Both the position numbers and the translations under genes were made by a program. Positions 24,101 through 36,262 of a DNA stretch of 64,000 bases are shown here, one piece after another; position 1 is the stretch's first letter; the number at the start of each line of letters is the position of its first letter. Source of the DNA: Brachypodium distachyon (lineage: Eukaryota; Streptophyta; Magnoliopsida; Poales; Poaceae); the NCBI RefSeq assembly GCF_000005505.3, contig NC_016133.3:42435237-42499236 (forward strand), read 5' to 3'. Below the pieces are notes generated by a model. The model was given only the letters and a program-made list of their open reading frames with translations. It ran no database searches and was not told where the DNA came from.

Positions 24101-26199
24101 AAATAAATAAATACGCATGGGCGGCCTGCTGTGTTGCACGGGAGCATCCTACGACAAAGGATGCAGAAGTCTGTCAGATGACTGCATCACACTGTACAAT
24201 ATCTTGAATGCCACTAAACAAGGCAGTGGTACTTCTAGACCTGCAAATTAGGTAATGTATTGCGAAGATTTCAATGGCAACCCATGGTGTAGTTTGTACA
24301 TCCAATCAGGGTGTGCGTTTATGGTTATTGGAGCTTGCTAAAAGATACTTAGATGGTATATCAGCAGGGTAAGTACAGTTTGATGGTTGCCACTGGGCAA
24401 TCCAGCAGAATTCAGAACATAGGAACAAAAAACAAAAATCAACCAAGAAAATATAGTGGCTTTTGAATAAGGTCGCAGCGTGCCAATGCAAGTTGACTTA
24501 AAAACATATCAAGTACGTCTCCAAGAGGACTGAGTAAATTATACTTCCAACAGGAATCAATTTCAACGTCAAATGATAGGATACATTGTTTTAAAACATA
24601 TAATAACTATAAACCAAAGTAACGTACCTTGAAAAGTGGGGACCTGAAGTAACTTTGAGAAGGAGCCCCGAGAACGTGCATATATTTCAACTCGTGAACC
24701 TTGCTCAAATGGCTCATTCTCAATAAATCTCTGCAACAGAACCTGGAACTCCTGAAATGCTTGAGCAGCACAGCTATAGGTGGTGGGGTTCTCAGGCTGT
24801 GCTGCGAGTATCAAACTCAGGTGCATGTAAGTACAATGAAGAGCCTCCCAGCTTAAGGAAACCTGTGCAACATATGCAGTCTCAAGTATTTGGTATGGGT
24901 CATCCTCGCTCTGCTGTTGCTGAAGACGCTCAGAATCCTCCTGGAGCTCATCCCGTTTTTTGAATGAGAGACTGCGAAATGTTGATGCCAATTTGGATGC
25001 TGATCTAGGTGACTTTTTTGAGATGTTGAATGACCCTGGGAATTTTGTTTATCAAACATTAGAAAGATCAAAGACATGGTTAATCAATTATCTGCACTCT
25101 ATAGAATAGCCAAAAAAACAATATGATGAGATTTATATTACATGCATAGGAGAAGCAGTACTACACCAGAGAAAAAGACATGGAACCTTCAAGTCCCCAA
25201 AGAACAATCCAATAAGCAGTGGCATATGCAGAAGAGAAAACTAGTACAGAGAAAATATTGTGATTTATTGGCATTGCAAAGAGTTGTGGAAACACGACAA
25301 ACTCTTCAAGCTCAAGGATCAAGACGACAAAAGTTATATGGTTTTAAGCTGAACCCAACTCAAAAAGGTGAAATCTGAGAAATCGGTCGCAACAAACTGC
25401 GGAAGACACATTACTTATTATTATTATTATACCAAATGAAACTGTCAATTACCATAAGAACCTACCTATTAATTATATGATCCTATATCTATGTATGTAG
25501 CATAACAGTAGTGATTTCTAGAATCTATCCCATGGAAACAATAATGCACGCAGCTGAATGGGCCAAATAATGTAGTTGAAACAAACGACAAGCGATAACC
25601 GAGAACTCTGTTCAAGACTAACATAGCAAGGGTTTATCAAGTCACACATTCAACTCAACATGCCAAAACTACATGAAACCATACAAGGGAGACTACAACT
25701 TGCTATAATTCTCACCTGCATCCTTCAAGACCTGCGTGAGCATCTTATCAAACGCCACCATTCTCTGACAGTACTTATCGTACAGCGAGTCAAACCCGGA
25801 CAACGGGAACCCTTGACCCACGTCCGACTCCATCCACTCCCTCGAGCTACTCCCTTCCTCTTCCTCCTCCTCCCCTTCCCCATCCTCCTCGCCACCATTC
25901 TCCTCCTCGGGGATGAGCACCATGAAGTTGTTCTTCCTAATCTCCTTGAGCCTCCGCTTCACCTCGTTCGTGATGAAATCGTCATCCTCGTCGTCGTCCT
26001 CCTCTCCCCCACCCTCTAATCCCCCATTGGCCACACCAGCACCCGCACCTGCCGCCACCGCCTCAGGGTTCTCCTCCGAGACGTCACCCTCCGATGCCAC
26101 ATTCCCAGACCTCACGTCCTCTTCGCACTCCACGATCTCCTCCTCACCCTTGCCACCCTTCCAGCCCTTCCCAAACTTCTTGATCTTGAAGAAATCCAT
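21111..26199 (-). CDS. DUF1666 family protein
   Basis: Four exons: 26199-25716, 25035-24628, 22012-21816 and 21356-21111. Borders are GT-AG and lengths sum to 1335 nt, 444 residues. Exon 1 encodes a basic start (MDFFKIKKFGKGWKGGKGEE), long acidic runs and FITNEVKRRLKEIRKNNF. Exon 2 encodes SASKLASTFRSLSFKKRDEL and AAQPENPTTYSCAAQAFQEF. Exon 4 carries the conserved C-terminus (KKGWKNKTWPTTMEEVQLLF, KEQLLWCEEKMSKLDLSDNK, DGSPILFPC). This plant-specific family is sometimes labelled ribosomal protein L34Ae-like, but its function is not established. Intron 2 is 2.6 kb. The exon 3 acceptor could also be 6 nt downstream (start at 22006) in the same frame. Confidence 0.88.
22669..22708. repeat. 20-bp tandem duplication in intron 2 of the DUF1666 gene
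   Basis: AGTAGGCAACATGTGGCTCT is followed directly by a copy with one mismatch (AGTAGGCAGCATGTGGCTCT). Confidence 0.85.
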
Positions 26200-26317
26200 G
26201 AAGCCCGACCGAAGCTCCTAACACCCCCCCCCCCCCCCCCCTCCAGAAGCCAAACAGCACTAAACAAAAAGAAGGATTCGCTCCTTTCCTCGGCCCAAGG
26301 GCGGAGGACCCGTAGGG

Positions 26318-26343
26318 CAAGGTAGGGCGGCCGCCCTACCTTG
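26318..26343. repeat. Perfect 26-bp palindrome centred on GGCCGCC/GGCGGCC
   Basis: The left arm CAAGGTAGGGCGG is the exact reverse complement of the right arm CCGCCCTACCTTG, with no spacer. The symmetry stops at 26317/26344. Confidence 0.95.
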
Positions 26344-26475
26344 ATTTTTGCCTCAGTTACGAATTGGGGAAGATTAAGGAGATGCAACGGGAAGCTAAAG
26401 GGCGGGATCTGTTCGTGGGGTGATGGGAGGAGAAACGGTCGGGAACGAGAGAATTGCAGGGGAGATAGATATCTG

Positions 26476-26608
26476 CGGTGGAGGCGCTCGCACGAGGAGG
26501 AAGACGAGCGACCGAGCGAGGGGGCTGGGGCGCTCGGCAGCGGTGGCGGCGCTCGCTCGAGGAGGAAGACAAGCTACGTGGTTGGGCCGTCGGGGCGCTC
26601 GGCAGCGG
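26476..26608. repeat. Imperfect tandem repeat, ~65-bp unit, two copies
   Basis: Both copies start CGGTGG(A/C)GGCGCTCG, share a GAGGAGGAAGAC block, and end GGGGCGCTCGGCAG. Confidence 0.75.
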
Positions 26609-26924
26609 GATGGGCCAGGGCAGGGAGGGGGGCGAAGGGAGGTTTAGGGAGTCGGCGAGGTTTGGGTCGTTGGAACACCGGGGGCGCCGACTACCGTTTT
26701 GGCTTGGCTCGAAAATTTCATTTTAACCTGCGGTTAAGAGAGGGGTTTCGAATGGGATGATGCTTTGAGAAAGGGGAGGGAACCGAAGTGCATCGGACAC
26801 CGCGCAGAGAGGGGTGTGCGACGCCTGTCGTCTGGGTCTCCGCGATTATGATACCCCTGCAGGTGGGGCCCGTCTCGTGCGGTGATCGAGAGAGCGTGCA
26901 GTGGTTTTAGTAGTAACAGAGGAC

Positions 26925-27086
26925 TCCCACGATACAGCTCATTTTTTTTTAGTATCTGCACCCGGCCAATAACTATCCACATCTATTATTATTAATCTAA
27001 TATAAGTGGTTAGGCACTAGAAACGAGAGTTGATTTGGTCTAAGTGCACAAATCTATACGAGGTATATTTTGGAATAAAGGGAGTA
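26925..27086. mobile_element. Stowaway-like MITE, degraded copy
   Basis: The right end is GGAATAAAGGGAGTA, with TA at 27085-27086. The interior (GCACCCGGCCAATAACTATC, TTGGTCTAAGTGCACAAATC) is the reverse complement of the interior of the element at 37398-37602. The left end near 26925 is not well preserved. Confidence 0.65.
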
Positions 27087-29355
27087 GTAGTGTAGGCCTA
27101 ATTGGAGCCTGGACGGCTAGTTCCCCGGCCTGATGCAGATAAAAGGCCTCGCCGCATTTTCATTTCACCCGTGCGTTATGTGAACTCCACGATGAAAGGC
27201 CCAGGCCCGTTCACGGCGACCAGATCTCCCTGTGCCAACCTCGTTGCGTGTGCCAACAATAGCATATACGCGCCCACAACGAGCCTAATCCTCTTTCGGC
27301 CCACGGAAATTGTGGTCCACGAACTCGTAGAGCAACACCCGCTTGGCCCACTAAAAAAATGGTTCGAATCAAGATGACATCAGTATACGAGTGTCCGTGA
27401 CCACGTGGCAAAAGTGGTTAGCAATTAAAAATGTAATCGGGAGTATGCGTGCCAGAAAAAGGTCGATTTCATTTTTATGTAAATTTATTAAAAAATGTTC
27501 ATAAAGTCTATGTAAAAATATTCCTATGAAGCAAAATTAAATAATATATTATTCCATCGCTCATGAAAATGTTTTAGAAAATTCGTTTCACAAACAAAAA
27601 ATGCCCATTACAACAGAATATAATGTCCGTATATACGAGTTTGAGCGGGAATATGGTGATTAGGGTTCCGAACGAACAAAACTTTATTATGAGAAAATCA
27701 TGCCACAAGACATTACCTTAACTTGGCACGCAAAAATAGTTTAACCTATCACTTGTAAATGATGCATCCTATTTTTTTAAACTTGCCATACATGAACATA
27801 CTTAATAGGAAACACATTTTAATCTAACACGTGACTACTCACCATAGAGTGGGGTTCAGGGTTTGGGGTAGCCCTAAACCCGGTAGTGCCATGACTTCAG
27901 GAATTTTCCTTTCCCCGAGCAGGCTTGGGAATTCCGACGACGCATGTTGCACGCATGTACTTGAAGAGTCGTGATCTTATCATTTGTCGGAACTACTTCT
28001 CATTTTTGTTCACGCCACACGCTATTGTTGGACAAGGCACGCCACCACGGGAACCTGGTTTCCGCAACCACGTCACATCAAAAGGGTTCATATAATTTCT
28101 TGGTACCTGCACTTTGCTGGAAAAAAGACGTAATCACCGTGCTGCTATGTGAAGGATTATAACTTTACGACATGGTTTGAACCAAACATATTCAAAATGG
28201 TACAAGGACATGGTAATAACAAGTCCATGATTTACATGAACCAAACATATTTCCACTTACCAAGCCATGGGTTTCGTGATGAAATTTCCTTCTTTAGTCT
28301 TTACTACCCCTGGACCTAGAGTATTAATCAAGCTTTACTATTTTATCCTCTCGAAAGATAAACGAGATTCCGAGCTAGTGACAACCTTCCTTTTTTAACT
28401 TTCTCCCGTACGTCCAACACACGACGAAGTCAAACTTCGAGGCACCACGGTAGAAAGACAAGCAAGCACTGCACATGTCGGCACTTTTACTTGTCCGAAC
28501 ACAAAACGTATAGCCTGTCTCGAAGTCAAGAAAGTTGTTGTTCTACCTCGTCAAAAAAGAATAAAATCCACGAGAAGATGTGTTTGAACACCGAACCACT
28601 GACCAATGCATCCTCTTCTTCTTCTGTACGGAGAGGGGATAAAAACACTGCACTGCCCACAGCATTCGCTCAAAATTTCTACTGAATGGCGAGATATGCG
28701 ATGGGCCCCGATGCTTAAAACGGAACCTAAATGCCAACGAACTCGTTGTATTCATCAGTCCTCAAGTACCAGATCATGCCACCTTTAATTCCCACGCGCT
28801 GCCCATCGCTGTACGATTGCCATCGGAGGGTCAGCACGGCTTTTATGAGGTCGGGGCTCGGTGCCGATGGACGGTGGTAGTTGGCATTCCTTACCCGTCC
28901 TGTCCCTGCAGCTAATTATTTTTCTCATAACTTATGAGAAAAATATACTTATGAGTCATAAGTATATTTCCTTTTCTTTTTGCAGCAGCAGCAGCGATTT
29001 AACAATGGAGAAGGTAATCTTCGCGTGCTACTGCGCTCCTAACAAAGCGGAGAAGAGAGATCTTTGCATGCTCTCCATGGCAAATAACAACAAGAGAAAA
29101 TTGCTCCCATTTTTGCAAAGTAGTAATTAGACTAACATGCACAAGAAGGAAGAATTGGAGGACAACGCTAGCACGGCCACGTGTCCTGGACGGTATCCAA
29201 AAAATCCACCCGGACAAGGACGTGCTTGGGCAGGGACTCTCCCACGTCACGGCACGGCGTCCCCCGCTGCCCGCCACGTGGGGCGCGCGTTCTCCCCGAA
29301 GGAAGGAAAGATGTGCTGTGCCGCGACACGATTAGGCGTGTACGATGGTGTGCAG
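27087..29355. other. Intergenic region, no recognised gene
   Basis: Short frames only. A pair of adjacent perfect hairpins lies at 28918-28967. Nothing else could be assigned. Confidence 0.45.
28918..28967. repeat. Two adjacent perfect hairpins
   Basis: ATTTTTCTCATA pairs with TATGAGAAAAAT across a 3-nt spacer (28918-28944). ATATACTTATGA pairs with TCATAAGTATAT across one base (28943-28967). The two 12-bp stems overlap by two bases. Confidence 0.95.
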
Positions 29356-29724
29356 GATAACAAGCCTTCTCTTCTCTGATTAAGTGATGATTTTTTCAAA
29401 AAAAATATTTAGACAAAGATAAAACAAATTTATTATTGTATAACATTTATTTAATTAATTTTATTCAACTAAACATTAATTTTAAAATAAAACACTAAGA
29501 GATAACCGACCTGTTTTGCTAATTGAAGAGATAACAAGCCTTCTTTCTTTTTAATTAAGAGATGATTTTTTTTTAAAAAAATGATAAAACAAAGATAAAA
29601 CAAATTTACCGTTGTATTAGATTTCACCTTTTCTTAGCATTTATTTAGTTAATTTTATTCAACTAAACATTAATTTTAAAATAAAAACTAAAAAATAATC
29701 CATTGCACATGTTTTGCTAATTGA
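29356..29724. repeat. Two diverged tandem copies, ~174-bp unit, AT-rich
   Basis: Both copies begin GATAACAAGCCTTCT (29356 and 29530). They share AAAGATAAAACAAATTTA, TTTTATTCAACTAAACATTA and end TGTTTTGCTAATTG. The array lies 250-600 bp upstream of the coiled-coil gene start. Confidence 0.85.
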
Positions 29725-29969
29725 CGTGGAACGACTGAGACGAGACAAGACATGTACATGCCCTTTACACGAACGGAGCGCACGAGCCGTGCACCTCTCC
29801 TCTCTTCTCTCTTCTGCTGCTGCTACTTACCCAACTCGTCCCTCCCTACCTCGCGGTCGCGGGCGTCGATAGAACCCAAGGCAAGCGCGGTACGGCTGGA
29901 TTCATTGATTGGTTGATTCGGATTTGGATTTGGCTGGATTCGAATCTTGCTGAGGCGGCGGCGGGGAGG

Positions 29970-32900
29970 ATGAGGATCTCGAGGCTCGTCGCGGTGGCGG
30001 TTCTGGTGATCGCCGCCGTGGTGGCCGGCGCGGCCGCGGAGGAGGTGGCCGTGGTGGACGACTCCGTCGGGGCGGGGGAGATCGCCGCCGCGGGGGCCAA
30101 GGAGGCGGCGGCGCTCAGGGCGGAGCTGGCGCAGCTCAGGGAGAAGATCTCCGAGTTAGGTCAGTCCGGTGCCCTGTTTCTCGGTTCGAAAATCCATCTT
30201 CAAAGATTTCTATTTTGTGAGGGTGAGGGGATTGGCGTTGATACTGGATTCGTGCGCGGGAACCTGGACTGGCTGGGTTAATCTGTCGTCACGCTTCACC
30301 GGATTGACGGTGGAACGAGGGGGTTTACTAGGAGTTAGTGTTAGGGGAATTCGACGCGATGAGGTAAGATTTGGTGACAAAGCTGCCCGGGATTCTGTGT
30401 CAGCTACGAGTTTAGTGTCTACGTGGTGAGTTGGTCGGTGGTTAATTTGAGGTGCCCCTGGTTTCACAGGGCTTAACGGATCAAATTGGCTTGTTGCGGC
30501 TGTTTTTTTACCCCGGTGGTTACTGTGCTGATTTTGATCCGTCGTATGGTGCATCCTTGTGAGCAATTCTGACCAAATTTGCATACTTTCTGCCTGGTTC
30601 AGCAGAAGCCTGCAGTTTCCCCCCTTTATCTGTGAATGTTGTTTTACTGTACAAAAGTTGCTTTTTTGGGATGATTGTTTGACTTTAGTGATTGGATATG
30701 TACAGTCGTGCTTTTGCTGGTGAGGTGATTTTTTTTATTCTTAAAATTCTCCATATTTTTTCCCCATGGAATTCACTTCAAAAATCAGCACCTTGGTTGA
30801 AACATAGGCAAAACTACTTACATGAGTTTGGCATGCCAGATTAGCTGATTTCAGCAAAAAGCTGGGCTTGTTGGCAATTATACAATTTGCACAAGATGAA
30901 TTTGAACGTCATGTTCCTTCCAGTAAGATGAGTCTGATTGTCTGCATACTACAGAGTCAGGCATCGCAGGGAGATCCCAGGAACTGAAGAGCAAGGATGA
31001 TGCCATCACGAAGCTGGAGAAGGCCATTGCGGAAAAGTCACAGAAGATTGCTACTCTGCAGAGCGAGATCACATCTCTCCAGGTATGGGTTATGATAGAT
31101 ATACGAAGATTCCTCTCAAGCATTAGAGAGTAGTATATCTGATACATTAATTTGTGTTCTTAAAAATATTGCTGACTTCTTTCTGCTCCATGTACAGAAA
31201 AAGGGGTCTGTAGCTGCTGAGGAGCAGGCAGGCAAGGCCATTGCCCGGGCTGTTGAGCTTGAGAAACAGGTATACAAGATGAAAGCTAAAGAATAATTAT
31301 GATTTGTCATTATGAGTTTGTGGTTTCTTATCTTTGCTATTCTAGGTTGACAAGCTCAATAAGGAGATTGAAGCACAAAGTAGCCAGAGAGTAGCACTTG
31401 AGGCTAGAGCTAACAAGGAGGAGAAGAAAGTGCAAGATTTGAACTCAAAGCTTGAGTCAGTAAGTGCAATCCTAGTCTTTAGTTTCTGGACAAGAAAGTA
31501 ATTGTTAATTTTATTAGGGTCATATATTCCTGTAAAACAACATAAACCTATCGTCTCTACAATCGCATTATGGTCAATATCTCTCATATGTAACACTGGT
31601 GTTATATATTTTGAGTGGTATCTGTATTTTCTCTTCTCTTCATTATTCATGAACTCATGACAATGTAAATAATTGTTTAGTGAAGTCTATTGAAATTGGC
31701 ATATTTTCGTTAACTTCACCAAAAGTTGTATCAATTTATGCAGCTTTGTCAAGTGATTATGTGTTCCATATATTGAACACTACGCCTTAAAGTCAAAAGT
31801 CCAAATTTAGTTTTGAGATTTAGTTTCTAAAGCTATTGAAGGTCCATGTGATGACTAGCCATTGAACTGAAATGGATGACGATCGAACTATTCTTATTTC
31901 TGAATTTTATCCTTGCTAGCTCCAAAAGGCAAGTGGGGAGCAAAAACGTGCAATCCAGAAGACGGAGCGTGCTCTTAAAGTTGCTGAGGTTTGCAATATG
32001 TTTTAGACGAGTAACTATTAGTGTACTTCCTTATGGTTGTTCTGCGATCATTTTATTCCATATTTATTCTCATCTGTAGGAGGAATTGATGAGGCTGCAA
32101 CTAGAAGCAACAACTAAGTCACACCAGCTGACAGCGGTAATCATATATCCTACAATCACAGCTGCTAGTAACATTATTCACCAGCTCGTGTGTGCTGGCT
32201 TGCGCACGCCTGTTTTTTTTTTCTAGGCCAAGTTACATTTGGAACCTGTTTGTGATGACTAATTCACTTTTGTTAAACTCAGCTTTCATTAGAAAGAACT
32301 CACAAATTAGGGTCAGGAAAAAGATTATATATAGATTGTAAATGTGGTTATGGTTCCCCATAACAATAGTAACTGTTGATCTACAAAGATACTGCTTTCT
32401 GACAACACGGTAGTTGGTTGTATTATCTGTCTTGAATCAGGAGAACTTCAACAGAACTTAGCTTGCACAATAGCTACATGGCTTAAGAATGCATCTGGAC
32501 ATTATTTGTTGTGTGGCATTTCAGTAGTCTTGTGAAATTTCTGATGGTTAGCTGGTACAATTTGTTCTACGCTATGTAGGAAATGTGCATATCATGATTC
32601 TGATACCCACAATTTCTTCTGGACATGCTTTCAAAGTTAGATGATTCTGTTCTGGTTGTGGGCACAGAAAATAATGTATGATGTCGTCTTTTTTCTCAGG
32701 TACATGGAGCATGGTTGCCACCTTGGTTAGTGGCACATTCTGCTCGCTATGTGGTAAGATGGAACCACAAGATATGCATCTCTGCCATTTGTTTACCCAC
32801 ACTCATCAGTGCTACGATCATCTTGTGTAGGATGTGGTCTCAGGTCACTGGAATGAACATGGAAAACCTGCCATGGAGAGTCTTTTGCAGAAGGTAGCTC

Positions 32901-34427
32901 TTAATGACATAGTTTGTTTTACTTCAATTCCAAGATGTGATGTTTAAATGAAGTCAGTCATTTATGCATGTCTGCATATCAAATTTCTTCAGGCATCAGA
33001 AAAATCAGCACATGCAAAGAAATGGGCCGAACCACATATCGAGACTGCTAAGATGGTAAGCATCATTGGATCCATGCATTTTACTCCATAATTCATCTTG
33101 CACTGACATTATAAGTATTTTTGCTTGAAGAAATTGGTTCCTGTTAAGGAAAAGTTGGCCGTGCTCAAGAAAAACGCAGAACCTTATGTGGAAAAGGTGT
33201 CTACAAAATCATTCGAGGTTTATGAGGCATCGAGGGATACTGTTACACCTCATGTTGTAAAGTTCAAAGCATTTGCTGATCCCTACTTCCAGGTATTGTT
33301 GGTTGGTTATGGTAATTGCTGTTATTATGGTAGCTATATGCAACCATTGATGTGTAATCAATTTGACTGTTGATTTAGGAGGCAAAGAAGTTCTCTAAAC
33401 CTTACATTGATCAAGTTGCTGAGGTCACTAAGCCACATGTTGAGAAAGTTAGAACTACTCTTAAACCTTATACTAAAAGAGCAGTTCATGCGTATGGAAC
33501 ATTTCTTGAGTCTGCAACTACATATCATCGTCAGGTTTGTGGCCATTTTCCTCTTTCATTCATATTATATGCCAGCTTCTATCCATGTCACAATTTACGT
33601 ATCAAATATCAATCTCTGTTAGCTCCGCTCCCTCCTTCTGTGCCCTAGCTGCGGCCAGCCACACCTTAATCTAAGCATGGAGCTCATGGTTGCATGCTTT
33701 CTCTGAAGAAGAAAGATAAACTAAACATCTTCCAAAAATGAAAACAATCTACTAAACATCTGAACCTCGTAGAAAAATTCAAAAACGAAATCCAACTCTG
33801 GTGCTCCTGCTTCGTTTAGCCTTACCTCTACTCTGTAGTTGTAGCATGCTGGGGTAGCTGCATGCACTCACCACTGGATGTGCCCTTAGTTGGTCACCAT
33901 TAGTTCTGTTGTTTAACTTGTCTAACTTCTTCGGCATAATGGCCTAAAGAGGGTGACCCACTGGTGCAATGGCTTGGTTGGTTAAGTTTGAGAAAATCTC
34001 AAAAGCTTTCCTTTTGTAGGCTCAAGCAAGCATCTCGGATCACCTGCACCAACATGAGGTAACAAAATCACTTGCGACGAAGGAGTTGGTTTGGTTCCTG
34101 GTAAGCACTCTTGGAAAACAATCAGAAACGCCAACTCAGTAGCCATCTAAGAAGCAGCCATTTATTTACAGGCTTCTGCTTTGCTGGCTTTACCTGTCTT
34201 TGTTATATACAGGCTTCTAGTAGAAACCTTCTGGTATGTTTGTTCAATTTTTGCAGCTAATATCAATTGTACTTGTTAATTCTCCGACCTCGTGTGAACT
34301 GATACGATCTGTAAATCGCTATGAAACCTTCTCTTGATGCAGCACCAAAAAGCAGAAGAAATCCTCTCGCGATGGCAATGGAAACCATGGCAACAGGAGA
34401 CACAAGCGCCGACATGCTGAGAAGTAA
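29970..34427 (+). CDS. ER-type coiled-coil membrane protein (At2g24420-like)
   Basis: Fourteen exons: 29970-30159, 30955-31082, 31198-31269, 31346-31459, 31920-31988, 32080-32136, 32700-32753, 32831-32893, 32993-33055, 33131-33292, 33379-33534, 34020-34100, 34172-34233, 34343-34427. All borders are GT-AG and lengths sum to 1356 nt, 451 residues. A signal peptide ([19 protein letters not shown]) is followed by about 170 residues of heptad-rich coiled coil ([33 protein letters not shown]). Then come the conserved [10 protein letters not shown] and [17 protein letters not shown] segments and repeated KPYxxxV/EPYVEKV units. Next is a transmembrane helix ([18 protein letters not shown]) and a basic tail ending [10 protein letters not shown]. 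This predicts a type I membrane protein with a luminal coiled coil. Relatives are annotated as DNA-repair-ATPase- or myosin-related only because of the coiled coil; the function is unknown. Eleven of thirteen introns are phase 0. Confidence 0.92.
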
Positions 34428-35429
34428 ATTAGTTTCTACTGCTATGTAGGGTTGCAGGTACTGTTTCTCTCTCCATCAGTGTTGGAACCTGAACTATTCT
34501 GAGCCTCTGGATTCTTTTGCTGAGACTAATTCTGGCTATAAATCAAACACTTATACCAGGGTTGATGCGTTGACGGATTTATGTTGAAATCCAGATCTTT
34601 ATGCAAAATTCAGACTGTTCTTCCCTGGGGCTGTTATCCCAAGCCACGGTGGAAGGATGTTTGTGGATCATGGGTTAACCCGGACTTGGAATACGCTGTA
34701 CACCACCAGATTTTCCGTTTCCTTTTTTGCCCTTGTTTGTATGAACTAGTTTTCAGCAGTGGCCTTTTCAGCAGTGGCCTTGTGTATCTGCATTCTGCCG
34801 AGGTTTATGGGCTTAAACCTCAGTGTTTGTTTAATTGCTTACTGTAACTTTTGTCAATGCGCTTGAGTTTGTTTGTGGCGCGGTTTTATTTTTGTGCTCA
34901 CTATAAAATTTCTCTCAAGTTTATGGAATTGTATGCATATATACATAGTATAATTTGGTAGGTAAAGTACGAGAAGGGGTTCGCTTTGTAGCAACTGGTT
35001 TTGGGAATGGCACACGTACACTGGTGGCAACAGACTATGTACTCTTCTGGAATAAAAACAACACAAAAGTGTACTACGGTGCTGTTTGTATATGACAAAG
35101 GATGGCACGACGGAGAAAACCTGTGCTATGATCTCATGTTTGTTTCACTCCAGAATTCCTATGGAATACCCTCTGCTACATAATACGGAGTAGTTTCAAA
35201 GGAATCCGGATGAGTTATATTTCTTTGTTCCGGATGGCTTTTAGGGGAGCGCGCCAGTGGTTGCCCTTTCCCTGCGTTGGTGAGAGAAGCGGGAGATAGA
35301 ATGTTACTGCTTCAGATTATTCACATCAACGTCAGTCTTAGAGAAGATTCACCCACAGTAGAACAGCCTCTCCAAGACTCTCATCCAAGTTATTGACTAG
35401 TATTGCTAAGGCAAAAAAATATTCCATGT
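34428..35429. other. 3' UTR of the coiled-coil gene and intergenic DNA
   Basis: The sequence after the stop looks like a 3' UTR, possibly with a small UTR intron (GTACTG after GGGTTGCAG near 34457). No other gene is recognised. Confidence 0.4.
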
Positions 35430-36075
35430 AAGTAATATGTTTGTGCGAAGCTGAAGTATTGTGTGGCAGAGTTCGAAAACGAGGCTACTCCTACTGGAGT
35501 GAAGGTTGTTGCTCTTGCGCTTGGGCACCGAGGGCATCTCATAGTGCATGGTGTGCAGGCCCCTGTGACCCTCCGGCTGATGCAGAAGTGGAGGACGCTG
35601 ACGATGCCCAGGCACAGCCCGGGTCAACAGCAGGGCCCTTGTGGAGCAGACACAATTCCTGGAGGTCGTTGCAAGTGACTTGGTGGTGTCCTCCATGCCG
35701 GATCGGGCGATTGACGCCTCCGGAGACCGGAGTGGTCGACGGGTGCACGCTGGCGGATTTCCTCGCCAAAATCACGAGAAAGATTCCTGCACCTATCCTT
35801 GCATGGTGGAACTTGCTGCTCTCGTATTGTTGCGTCCCAAGACAGAGCGAAAGGTTAGTGCAACATTAGAAGAAAGTTGCGAGGAGCATAGAGATTGTGG
35901 CGCAGGTGACTCTAGTGCGTGCGTTGGGGCTCTTGGATCCCAAAGCAAAGTTCGGCAATGAGGCTTGTGACAAGATCGAAAAGGTGTTCCAAGACCGTTT
36001 GGGTTTGGCAATGCAATCCATTCCGGCGATTGAAGCGCTTATTGTTTTGGTGGTTCCCGCTCGGAAAAACTGATT
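35430..36075 (+). pseudogene. Unrecognised coding remnant with frame breaks
   Basis: Protein-like stretches occur in different + frames in succession. Frame 0 (35463-35678) has AEFENEATPTGVKVVALALG. Frame 1 (from 35641) has EQTQFLEVVASDLVVSSM. A third stretch (about 35870-36072) reads IEIVAQVTLVRALGLLDPKA and then DKIEKVFQDRLGLAMQSIPA, ending ARKN-stop. Low-complexity explanations do not fit and the GC content is higher than in the flanks. I do not recognise the family. The pattern suggests a degraded exon set or a captured gene fragment. Confidence 0.35.
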
Positions 36076-36262
36076 GCTGGTGTATGATTTTTGGACTGAT
36101 TTTTTCCGTAAACAGAATCAATTATCTCCTTCTCAATGAAATGCAGGAACGACGGGCTCTTGACGAGGTTAGTTAAAGAAAAAGGACTTTGCTAATGGGC
36201 TCTTGACGGCAACATGTTGCATGAATGCATTATTAATGCATTTGTAAAATCTGAGGCTTTAA

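Larger units (their letters stand above)
26200..26960. promoter_or_regulatory. Upstream region of the DUF1666 gene with unusual simple structures
   Basis: Reading away from the start codon (26199, minus), this holds a C18 homopolymer (26224-26241), a perfect 26-bp palindrome (26318-26343), and a GC-rich stretch with a ~65-bp imperfect tandem repeat (26476-26540 and 26541-26608). A promoter role is inferred from position. No convincing gene lies on the + strand, although open frames exist because of the GC content. Confidence 0.4.

Noticed and set aside
25660..26221. Plus-strand frames rich in Pro, Leu or Ser opposite DUF1666 exon 1
   Set aside because: They are reverse images of the acidic, repetitive coding of exon 1 (GAG/GAT runs), not independent genes.
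26341..26760. 139-codon Gly/Arg-rich plus-strand frame
   Set aside because: Contains the 65-bp tandem repeat and has an open frame in neighbouring phases too. Composition artefact.
27358..27372. GGTTCGAATC B-box-like motif
   Set aside because: No acceptor-stem pairing or A-box upstream at tRNA distance.
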